Shown here in pieces: positions 1-5,449 of a stretch of 5,449 nucleotides of DNA. The notes beneath the pieces are model-generated. The model saw nothing but the letters and a program-made list of their open reading frames with translations, made no database searches and was not told the origin of the DNA. The first letter of the stretch is position 1, and the number at the start of each line of letters is the position of its first letter. The DNA comes from Planctomycetaceae bacterium (GTDB taxonomy: Bacteria > Planctomycetota > Planctomycetia > Pirellulales > UBA1268), in assembly GCA_018694455.1 (NCBI GenBank), contig JABHNP010000066.1:1-5449 (forward strand), in the 5' to 3' direction. The translations under genes were made by a program, and so were the position numbers.

Positions 1-215
1 GTAACAACCTCTACGCGGTCATGTTCCTGAAGGACTCGATCTGAAAGAAACGCTCGTGGAACTACTTCTTTATTTAATTCAACGGCAACAGGGCGATCTT
101 CAAAACCTAATAACAAGAGAAGATCATGCGCGGTGTGACCAGTAGAAACCTGTTTCTCTTGCCCGTTCACAAAAATAACTATTTGACCTTCTGATTGTGT
201 CTCATCACTATTCAT
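1..215 (-). CDS. thiS: Sulfur carrier protein ThiS, 3' end cut by window edge
   Basis: ThiS is the small ubiquitin-fold protein that carries sulfur as a C-terminal thiocarboxylate to ThiG for making the thiazole ring of thiamine, in the cytoplasm. Translating from the ATG at 215 gives 71 complete codons. After a polar 10-residue extension comes the family start IVIFVNG (residues 12-18), then the helix region HTAHDLLLLLGF (28-39), the diagnostic VAVELNKEVVPR (43-54) and the acidic tail region HDRVEVV (65-71). Full-length ThiS is usually about 65-70 residues and ends in Gly-Gly; only the last few residues, including that motif, lie beyond the left edge. The start is supported by GGAGGT 11 bases upstream, inside the end of the preceding gene, which stops 2 bases before. 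This suggests co-transcription and perhaps translational coupling. thiG would be expected next. I recognise the family by sequence pattern. Confidence 0.9.
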   Translation of the reverse strand, partial: MNSDETQSEGQIVIFVNGQEKQVSTGHTAHDLLLLLGFEDRPVAVELNKEVVPRAFLSDRVLQEHDRVEVV

Positions 216-217
216 TA

Positions 218-769
218 TTAATTTTCACCTCCGCGAGGTTGAGCAACATCAAGAAGAATCAACGGTGATGCTACTCCCCCTACTACCCCGCGTTGGTTGC
301 TGAATGGAATCCCATACGCGGCAGTAGCTCCAGAAGCACAATCGGTAACATAGAGAACAGCTGGCGCCATCGGCGTGCGACCACGCCGCATTTCAACCTG
401 TCCCGCCACAAGTAAAAACTTTGGGTTTTTTACTTGCCCAGGCTGGAAACCCAGATCATTCAAAACATTGTGTCGAAAACTAGCACCAAACGTAGATGTG
501 ACAGGATTAATAACTCCTCCAGAAAGATCACCAGTCAAAAAATCAAGGATAAAAAATCCTTCTGAACCAACCGAAAGGGGAACCGTACAGGCAGCAAATG
601 ACTCATCTGCTTGTGAAGTCATGGCATGCACCACAGGGAACTGCTCCGGAACTTTGTCCCAACCGGTAAAAATATAGCCGGCCGCATAGCCACCAAAAAA
701 AATAATAGCTCCAGCCAGAAGGCAGAGGATTTGTACTTGCCCGAATGATGCTTTGATCTTCTCTTGCAT
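218..769 (-). CDS. Single-span membrane-anchored protein of unknown function, next to thiS
   Basis: A 183-aa protein of unknown function. Residues 1-11 are short and carry two lysines. Residues about 13-34 form one strongly hydrophobic segment rich in Gly and Ala, a membrane anchor or uncleaved signal; no lipobox or clear signal-peptidase site is seen. The rest (35-183) looks like a compact, mostly beta extracytoplasmic domain. Two stretches resemble each other: FFILDFLTGDL (72-82) with NP at 88-89, and AVLYVTDCASGAT (137-149) ending in GIPF. Both follow hydrophobic strand, Asp, turn with Gly, second strand, then Pro. The intervening NPKFLLVAGQVEMRRG (115-130) is basic. I recall similar proteins in planctomycetes, but know no assigned function. 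The ATG at 769 has no strong ribosome binding site (only GAAG upstream), yet it places the membrane segment correctly. It ends 2 bases before thiS, so the two are probably co-transcribed. I do not assign a role in thiamine synthesis. Confidence 0.8.
   Translation of the reverse strand: MQEKIKASFGQVQILCLLAGAIIFFGGYAAGYIFTGWDKVPEQFPVVHAMTSQADESFAACTVPLSVGSEGFFILDFLTGDLSGGVINPVTSTFGASFRHNVLNDLGFQPGQVKNPKFLLVAGQVEMRRGRTPMAPAVLYVTDCASGATAAYGIPFSNQRGVVGGVASPLILLDVAQPRGGEN
227..232 (-). promoter_or_regulatory. Ribosome binding site for thiS, inside the upstream gene
   Basis: On the minus strand this reads GGAGGT, a near-complete Shine-Dalgarno sequence, 11 bases before the thiS ATG at 215. It lies within the last codons (Gly-Gly-Glu) of the 183-aa gene, so ribosomes finishing that gene cover the site. 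It fixes the thiS start and suggests coupled translation. Confidence 0.7.
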
Positions 770-900
770 AGTGATACTTCAAACTGAGGAGACGGAACTC
801 CAGCCTCATTCAAGGAAGGCTGACGAAAGACACCGACTCTACTATGTTATTCGTTCTGTGTGTTCGCTGCCTGCTTTTTTTCCTACCTTTTTCCAAATCT
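770..900. other. 131-bp gap between the WD40 gene and the membrane-protein gene
   Basis: No gene or RNA is visible. Read on the minus strand, it begins with a purine-rich stretch containing A runs directly after the WD40 stop. It holds one weak inverted repeat, cagcct (801-806) with aggctg (817-822), with a 10-base loop and no T tract, so it is not a convincing terminator. No good promoter pair stands out. It is undecided whether the thiS operon has its own promoter here. Confidence 0.5.
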
Positions 901-2520
901 TTACTTGAGCTTTTTAACAGGTGCCGAATTTTGTACTTCTTGCTCAACAAGTAGCCGGAATTTCCCAATGGAATGTCTGCCGTCTGTAAATTGCTGACTC
1001 AATACAAAAGCCAGAACTGACCCTCCCTCGACAACTAGTCCTTTTTGAATTGTAAATAGTGCAGAATGCGACTTGCCGATCGCCCCAGCTATACCCCAAC
1101 CCGTGTCTTGTTTTCCATCGAGCGCATTGGTCACAGGCCATCCAGTCTGAGAGTAGTCCGCAGTTACAGCATGAAAAACAACTGGTGTTTCTTTTTTTTG
1201 TGTCGCAGTAGGCAAGATCACTGCGCTGAATTCACTCAACACAAAATTGCCATTAGCCGCTCTACCAGGCCCACGAGATGGCAAAGTCTCGTCTGGGAGC
1301 ACCTCAATCCGGATCGCTGTAATCGGCGCTCCATCTGGAACCGTTGCTGTAAGTCGATATGTATCCTTACCGTTTTTTCCAGAAACAAGAACCGTTCCAT
1401 CATCTGATATGACGCCTTTCGCTCCGATCTGACTTTTAAATTCAGTCAACAAGAGTGGCTTTAACGCTGTTTGAAGTACTGGCGACGGGGCAGGCTTTGA
1501 AGGAAGCGGCAACAGCTTGGCCACTGGAGTCGGAACAATCCGACCGCCACTATGTGTGCCGACAAAAATTGATTGATCATCAGGTGCAAACGTAACACAC
1601 CAGACACTTGAAGACTGACGCTTTAGTCCTTCTTGCTCCCGTTGTTTGGAAACATCCCAAAGTTTGATCACACCATCCAGGCTCGCCGTCACCAGTCGAG
1701 TTCCATCACTATTGAACCCGGCACTTGTTACCCAATCTTTATGACCTGTAAACACTCCGGTCTGTTTGAAAGTTTCAGCAGACCAGACTCGGACTTTCCG
1801 ATCAGCGCTAGTTGATACGAACTGAGAGCGAGTAGGTGAGTAGGAAATTGACCAGATTGTATCTTCATGACCAGCCAGAGATTGTATCGCCGTGCCATCA
1901 GCAGCGCTCCAGACTTTCACAAGGTTGTCCCCTCCTCCCGTTACAAATGTTTTCCCATTCGGTGAAAAGGCGACAGCGGTCACGGGCCCTTTGTGTGCAG
2001 CCACGGTAATAGCAGCCTTGCCATCCTGCATATTCCACAAAAAAACTTTCCCGTCTTCACCTGCACTGGCTAATTGCGAACCGTCGGGAGAGAAGGCGAG
2101 CGACCGCACCCATCCCTTGTGCTGTTTTAAATCAGCTTTCAATTTCCGACCCTGCAAGTCCCATACTTTTACAAGTCCATCGTATCCCGCTGTGGCTACT
2201 AATTTTCCATCAGCGGAAATATCAACAGCCCACACCGCCGTTGAGTGTCCTGATAATTCACCAATACGGCTTCCATCGGACTTCCAGAGAATGACATCGC
2301 CAGGACGATAAAGAAGACTCTCTCCGCCGGCTGTGATCAGAGGCGATCCACCAGCTGCATAATCAGCAGCGATCACCCACCGACCAGACGATGAAAGCGT
2401 TTCACCCTCTTTTTTGCTCAATGCTTCATCAGCAATGGCGACCGGAGCAACAAAGGAAAATCCAACAGTGATACAGAGTAGTAAACACGTCGTACGTAGT
2501 CGCATTTGGTCAATTCGCAT
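901..2520 (-). CDS. Exported WD40 beta-propeller protein with C-terminal discoidin-like domain
   Basis: A 539-aa protein. A signal peptide spans residues 1-30: basic residues, a hydrophobic core at 11-29, and likely cleavage after AIA, just before Asp31. Seven WD40-type units follow, at about 46-88 (degenerate), 91-121, 134-163, 176-205, 218-247, 260-289 and 303-331 (degenerate), enough for one seven-bladed propeller. The inner five show the GH/AH start, SPDG turn and VW(D/N/S) end. A Pro-rich linker (330-348) leads to a domain of about 180 residues with GPGRAANGNFVLSEF (417-431), ALDGKQDTGWG (466-476) and a His-containing strand, as I know it from the ends of planctomycete DUF1549/DUF1553 (PSD1-type) proteins; it resembles F5/8-type binding domains. 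No heme CxxCH or catalytic motif is seen. It probably binds a protein or glycan outside the cytoplasm; the partner is unknown. The ATG at 2520 is chosen because AAGGAG lies 8 bases upstream and the signal peptide starts there. ATG 2505 is possible; a TTG at 2640 is rejected. Confidence 0.9.
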   Translation of the reverse strand: MRIDQMRLRTTCLLLCITVGFSFVAPVAIADEALSKKEGETLSSSGRWVIAADYAAGGSPLITAGGESLLYRPGDVILWKSDGSRIGELSGHSTAVWAVDISADGKLVATAGYDGLVKVWDLQGRKLKADLKQHKGWVRSLAFSPDGSQLASAGEDGKVFLWNMQDGKAAITVAAHKGPVTAVAFSPNGKTFVTGGGDNLVKVWSAADGTAIQSLAGHEDTIWSISYSPTRSQFVSTSADRKVRVWSAETFKQTGVFTGHKDWVTSAGFNSDGTRLVTASLDGVIKLWDVSKQREQEGLKRQSSSVWCVTFAPDDQSIFVGTHSGGRIVPTPVAKLLPLPSKPAPSPVLQTALKPLLLTEFKSQIGAKGVISDDGTVLVSGKNGKDTYRLTATVPDGAPITAIRIEVLPDETLPSRGPGRAANGNFVLSEFSAVILPTATQKKETPVVFHAVTADYSQTGWPVTNALDGKQDTGWGIAGAIGKSHSALFTIQKGLVVEGGSVLAFVLSQQFTDGRHSIGKFRLLVEQEVQNSAPVKKLK

Positions 2521-2528
2521 GCACCACT

Positions 2529-2534
2529 CTCCTT
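2529..2534 (-). promoter_or_regulatory. Ribosome binding site deciding the WD40 gene start
   Basis: On the minus strand this reads AAGGAG, 8 bases before the ATG at 2520. It is the best Shine-Dalgarno match near this gene. It supports a start at 2520, just before the signal peptide, over the longer open frame from a TTG at 2640, whose extra 40 residues look unlike a protein N-terminus. Confidence 0.75.
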
Positions 2535-2574
2535 GAAGATGTACAAGAGAAAACAGAAAAGAAACGTGGCTTTC

Positions 2575-2605
2575 AGTATAGTTACCGATGCCACTGGATT
2601 TCCAA
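2575..2605 (-). promoter_or_regulatory. Candidate sigma-70-type promoter for the WD40 gene
   Basis: On the minus strand, TTGGAA (2605-2600, four of six matches to TTGACA) and TATACT (2580-2575, five of six matches to TATAAT) are separated by 19 bases, slightly longer than ideal. Transcription would start near 2568 and give a leader of about 48 bases with the ribosome binding site at 2534-2529. The position is sensible, but such matches occur by chance in AT-rich gaps, so this is only a candidate. Confidence 0.3.
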
Positions 2606-2948
2606 CAAACTATGGATTTACCAGACTCTATTGCCCCCAATGACTGAAACTACGCAGTGACTGCATTCCAGTTGTAATGGTGCAAAGGAATGGTACTTTA
2701 CCCACCTTTTCCTGAAGTGATTCTGGATCTTTAGTTAGCTATCGATAGAGTGCAGTAAAAAACAACGTAAGCCCTACTCCGGTAATACGGTTCTACTCGG
2801 TGCGTTAGGCGACCACACAATCTCTCGAAGCATCCACTCATCGAATTAGGCGATTATCTACTTTTGATACCACTTTTCTCAGTGGAAAGTAAAGACACAG
2901 TAAAACTGTCATAACACAAGACGTCGCTTATTGGGTGCGCAGACGAGA

Positions 2949-3896
2949 CTATTGTGAGTCAGCAGAAAAATTCTGGGCGTGAAATTTCATCAAGGCATAA
3001 CCCTGCCGCTCATAAATTAATCGTGCACTATGAGGTACATCTTCAACGATAAGCTTGTTACATTTGATACCAAGCTGTTTGAGAAACTTCATATATGCCA
3101 AATTATTTTCGTAATTAAAGCCTTTTGTTCCGACGTGAATGAGAATACGCAGTGGAAAGTGCTTCTGCTTTTCACTGCTGGCATAGAGCCGAGCCGTGTC
3201 GTACGCGTTGTAACCCTCTGCAAATACAACACGATCACTTTCGTGTCCATCATTCTCACTAATCTTTTTCTCAGTCGCGAACCCGCCACCACCGGGTGCA
3301 GCTGAGCAGAAAAGCTCTGGGTGTCGAAACATAATTCTGGTTGCTCCCCTACCTCCTTGACTAAATCCTTCAATACCACGACCCTTTCGTGAGGCAATTG
3401 TTCGATACGTTGAATCGACATGAGGAATCAGTTCTTCGATAAAAACAGATTCACCTTGGCCGTTTTCTATTTGGGGGTAGTCATAATGACTCATTGGACC
3501 ACCATTAATGAAAACATAGATCATTGGTGGTATACGATTCGAGCGGATCGCCTTCTCAATAAATGTTGAAAGACCTACGGATTTCAATTCACTGCCAGGC
3601 CGTCCACCATGGAGGTAGTAGACAACTGGATATCTCTTTCCCGCCCGCTCCGACTTTTCATAGCTCGGGGGAAGATAGATACAATATCCAACGTCTATTC
3701 CCATTGACTGGCTACGGAACGTTTTATGCTGAATTGGCACGTCTGCGTCCGCTTTTGACGGCTGGTTCACCCAACTAAAGGGGGTATTTAATTTTTGTTT
3801 TTTCTTTCCCTGAGCCTGAGCTACTTGATTGGTACTTCCACTGAGTAAAAGCAAGAGGACCGCAAGACCTGCTCGTGCACTTATTCTTGTCATCAT
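2949..3896 (-). CDS. Exported esterase, alpha/beta-hydrolase fold (esterase D type)
   Basis: A 315-aa putative esterase of the PF00756-like group, which includes feruloyl and acetyl esterases and S-formylglutathione hydrolase. A signal peptide spans residues 1-28: Arg4 and Arg8, a Leu-rich core at 11-18, and likely cleavage after AQA. The mature part shows YLPPSY (74-79), the oxyanion-loop motif YYLHGG (93-98), NGGP (131-134), the nucleophile elbow GFSQG (177-181) with Ser179 as likely nucleophile, and a C-terminal VPHS (287-290) with His289 as likely catalytic His. The acid is odd: relatives usually have GTxD after the sixth strand, but here it reads GTKG (256-259), so the Asp position holds Gly. 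Asn261 and Glu263 are nearby. The ATG at 3896 is followed at once by a second ATG at 3893; neither has a strong ribosome binding site. It starts 46 bases after the sulfatase stop, suggesting an operon and a shared exported substrate. The exact ester is unknown. Confidence 0.88.
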   Translation of the reverse strand: MMTRISARAGLAVLLLLLSGSTNQVAQAQGKKKQKLNTPFSWVNQPSKADADVPIQHKTFRSQSMGIDVGYCIYLPPSYEKSERAGKRYPVVYYLHGGRPGSELKSVGLSTFIEKAIRSNRIPPMIYVFINGGPMSHYDYPQIENGQGESVFIEELIPHVDSTYRTIASRKGRGIEGFSQGGRGATRIMFRHPELFCSAAPGGGGFATEKKISENDGHESDRVVFAEGYNAYDTARLYASSEKQKHFPLRILIHVGTKGFNYENNLAYMKFLKQLGIKCNKLIVEDVPHSARLIYERQGYALMKFHAQNFSADSQ

Positions 3897-3942
3897 CTGA
3901 TCTCAGTGTCCTGTGAGGTTCGTATGCAGATAGCATCCTGAC

Positions 3943-5436
3943 TTATTTTGATGGTCTTAGATACGTCACATCAACTGGATCCTGCAACTCACGCTGAAGG
4001 ACAATGAATCGATCGAATAATTGACTGATTTTTTCAGCGCACTCTGGATCAGCTGCTAAATCGACTGCTTCATAAGGATCATCTTCAACATGATACAGCC
4101 GTAGCACTTTGGCGTTGGGATAGATAATCAGTTTCCACCCATCATGTGTAATCGACCGTTGAAGCGTGAGATAGCTTCCATAAATCGACTCATAGGGCTT
4201 CGGAGAAGCACCTGACTTCGTTTGGCCTAAACGAGAAAGCAAACTCTTGAAAAAGACATGCTCTGGCTGGTGTGCGCCAGCCAACTCAAGGGTCGTTGGC
4301 ATCACATCCTGGAGATAAATCGGTGTCGGGTCAGTCACACCCTTGGGCACATCGGGACCAACAACAACAAATGGGACACGGATCGAATGGTCATACTGAT
4401 TTTGCTTTCCAACAAGACCATGATGACCAACTGAGAGACCATGGTCGGCAGTAAAGAAAATCCATGTATTCTCTGCTTTACCCGATGCATCCAGTGCTTT
4501 GAGAATGCGGCCAATTTGTGCATCGAGATGCGTCATAATGGCATAATATTCGCGGCGGTGCACAGCAATAGCCTGCTCCGTCCTCGGAAATGGCGCAAGC
4601 TTTTCATCACGCAATTTTTTCCCTGCTCCGATTTCCTCCGCATATGGGTACTCGGCTAGAAATGGTTTCGGAATCGCAATCCTTTCAACCGGATACCGAT
4701 CCAGATATTCCTGAGGTGACTGCCGTGGATCGTGTGGAGCATTGAATGCCACGTAGAAAAAAGCTGGTTGCTCTCCGGCCTTGGCTTCTCCAAGGAAATC
4801 AATTGCATCGTCTGCTGTAACTGCACTCCAGTGTCGCCCACCTTCCCAGAATCCACCGAGACTCGTGTCTGTCGGACTCCATGGATCTTTGCCTTGTGCA
4901 GGAGGCCTGTTGTACGCACTCTCGACGCTTTTCGGCATTCCCGGCCTGACGTGTCGGGCAATATCAAAACACTTGTCAGCATCTGTTCTGATATGCCATT
5001 TGCCTGTCATAAACGTGCGGTAGCCAGCCTGGCTCAGAAGCTGGGGCCACAGTACGCCTGCCTGCCGCTCTTTATCAGTTGTCTTATAAATATCATTCGC
5101 GTCCCAAACACTCCGACCCGTAATCAACATGGTACGACTCGCAACACACACAGCACCACTCCAGGAACCCATGTTGTATGCATGGCTAAATGTGGTGCCA
5201 CGATTTACAAGCCGATCAATATTTGGTGTATCAATGTCAGTGTGACCAAATGCTCTGATGGCTTCATAGGTAAGATCATCCGCAAACAGAAATAAAATAT
5301 TTGGTTGGTTGCTTCCCTCTTGTTCTGCTGCCAGTAGTGCACCGCCTGTCAAAATAGTCGTAAGTAAAATTGTGCACACGAATGCCCGGTACGTAGTAAC
5401 CGCAACAAGACCCATTGTTTTTCTCGTCTGACTCAT
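3943..5436 (-). CDS. Exported sulfatase with CxAxR active-site motif
   Basis: A 497-aa type I (formylglycine-dependent) sulfatase that would hydrolyse sulfate esters outside the cytoplasm. Residues 1-37 look like a signal peptide with a long n-region (Arg5, Lys6, Arg17) and hydrophobic core 19-36. The catalytic domain begins with PNILFLFADD (45-54), Asp53 and Asp54 being calcium ligands. The signature CVASRTMLITG (97-107) has Cys97 for conversion to formylglycine and Ala99 where CxPxR sulfatases have Pro. Further family positions are GKWH (Lys146, His148), NAPHDP (His235), TADHG (Asp331, His332) and GKQNQ (Lys344). The C-terminal subdomain has HDGWKLI (431-437) and LYHVEDDPYE (447-456), typical of the family. 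Length is normal and all expected catalytic positions are present. The ATG at 5436 is preceded by GGGGTG with close spacing; ATG 5415 is a weaker alternative. The promoter is beyond the right edge. The esterase follows 46 bp downstream. The substrate cannot be read from the sequence. Confidence 0.93.
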   Translation of the reverse strand: MSQTRKTMGLVAVTTYRAFVCTILLTTILTGGALLAAEQEGSNQPNILFLFADDLTYEAIRAFGHTDIDTPNIDRLVNRGTTFSHAYNMGSWSGAVCVASRTMLITGRSVWDANDIYKTTDKERQAGVLWPQLLSQAGYRTFMTGKWHIRTDADKCFDIARHVRPGMPKSVESAYNRPPAQGKDPWSPTDTSLGGFWEGGRHWSAVTADDAIDFLGEAKAGEQPAFFYVAFNAPHDPRQSPQEYLDRYPVERIAIPKPFLAEYPYAEEIGAGKKLRDEKLAPFPRTEQAIAVHRREYYAIMTHLDAQIGRILKALDASGKAENTWIFFTADHGLSVGHHGLVGKQNQYDHSIRVPFVVVGPDVPKGVTDPTPIYLQDVMPTTLELAGAHQPEHVFFKSLLSRLGQTKSGASPKPYESIYGSYLTLQRSITHDGWKLIIYPNAKVLRLYHVEDDPYEAVDLAADPECAEKISQLFDRFIVLQRELQDPVDVTYLRPSK

Positions 5437-5440
5437 TTTT

Positions 5441-5446
5441 CACCCC
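5441..5446 (-). promoter_or_regulatory. Possible ribosome binding site of the sulfatase gene
   Basis: On the minus strand this reads GGGGTG followed by AAAA, 4 bases before the ATG at 5436. It resembles GAGGTGA-type Shine-Dalgarno sequences, though the spacing is short. It supports the ATG at 5436 over 5415, where only a weak GAG-containing stretch precedes. Confidence 0.4.
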
Positions 5447-5449
5447 AAA

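Larger units (their letters stand above)
2521..2948. other. 428-bp gap between the esterase and WD40 genes
   Basis: No convincing gene, tRNA or insertion element is seen on either strand. The left part holds the WD40 gene's ribosome binding site and candidate promoter. Other structures are weak: a hairpin at 2872-2890 (seven pairs including one G-T on the plus strand, five-base loop), a five-pair hairpin at 2897-2909 just downstream of the esterase stop, a 10-base palindrome at 2739-2748, and the octamer ttaggcga twice (2805-2812, 2846-2853). None has the GC stem plus T tract of an intrinsic terminator. The length suggests that the sulfatase-esterase transcript ends here and the WD40 gene is transcribed separately. 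Confidence 0.5.

Noticed and set aside
375..677. A 100-codon plus-strand open frame opposite the membrane-protein gene.
   Set aside because: The minus-strand frame has a membrane segment and a coherent domain and is coupled to thiS; the plus-strand translation has no recognisable pattern.
801..822. Stem cagcct/aggctg as a terminator for the WD40 gene.
   Set aside because: It has six pairs around a 10-base loop with no T tract on the minus strand, and it is about 80 bases beyond the stop.
1892..2311. A 139-codon plus-strand open frame opposite the WD40 repeats.
   Set aside because: It lies inside the repeated region of the WD40 gene, and its Pro/Ser-rich, repeat-like translation mirrors the coding repeats on the other strand.
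2521..2640. A 40-residue N-terminal extension of the WD40 protein from a TTG at 2640.
   Set aside because: A strong ribosome binding site and signal peptide place the start at 2520.
2654..2664. Inverted repeat gcagt-g-actgc upstream of the WD40 gene.
   Set aside because: It has only five pairs with a one-base centre, it does not extend, and there is no second copy to support regulator binding.
2739..2748. The perfect 10-base palindrome CTATCGATAG as an operator.
   Set aside because: Several such palindromes are expected by chance in a window this long, and it is about 135 bases upstream of the candidate promoter's -35 box.
4732..5295. A 187-codon open frame on the plus strand opposite the sulfatase gene.
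   Set aside because: It is fully antisense to a clear sulfatase with intact motifs, its translation is rich in Cys and short basic stretches with no domain pattern, and no ribosome binding site was noted. It is a shadow frame.
1..5449. CRISPR array, tRNA/rRNA, insertion sequence or defence system.
   Set aside because: No regularly spaced direct repeats, cloverleaf, terminal inverted repeats or transposase, nuclease or methylase motifs were seen on reading both strands.

Overview
All genes in this window lie on the minus strand, so transcription runs from high to low coordinates. The gene content points to a planctomycete of moderate GC. The clues are a Cys-type sulfatase followed closely by a secreted esterase, an exported WD40 protein whose C-terminal domain resembles the tail of planctomycete DUF1549/DUF1553 (PSD1-type) proteins, and a small membrane protein of a type I associate with planctomycetes. 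The genus cannot be fixed from the sequence alone; a Gimesia-like lineage is a guess.

In transcription order: (1) 5436-3943, a 497-aa exported sulfatase with a C-V-A-S-R active-site motif. (2) After 46 bp, 3896-2949, a 315-aa exported esterase of the alpha/beta-hydrolase esterase-D type with a GFSQG nucleophile elbow. These two probably form an operon whose promoter is beyond the right edge. (3) A 428-bp gap (2948-2521) without a convincing gene; it carries a candidate promoter and a clear ribosome binding site for the next gene. (4) 2520-901, a 539-aa exported seven-bladed WD40 protein with a discoidin-like C-terminal domain. (5) A 131-bp gap (900-770) in which no gene or clear terminator is visible. 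(6) 769-218, a 183-aa single-span membrane-anchored protein of unknown function. (7) After only 2 bp, 215-1, the sulfur carrier protein ThiS of thiamine biosynthesis, cut by the window edge before its C-terminal Gly-Gly.

Functionally there are two blocks. The right block encodes exported hydrolases that could remove sulfate and ester groups from a sulfated, acylated polysaccharide or similar substrate; the exported WD40 protein may be a binding or scaffold protein but is not shown to belong with them. The left block couples a membrane protein of unknown function to thiamine thiazole synthesis. No RNA gene, mobile element, CRISPR array or clear intrinsic terminator was found. I do not see strong evidence for a wholly new system. 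The most notable points are the CxAxR sulfatase motif, the apparent loss of the catalytic Asp in the esterase, the WD40/discoidin-like fusion, and the tight coupling of an unknown membrane protein to thiS.
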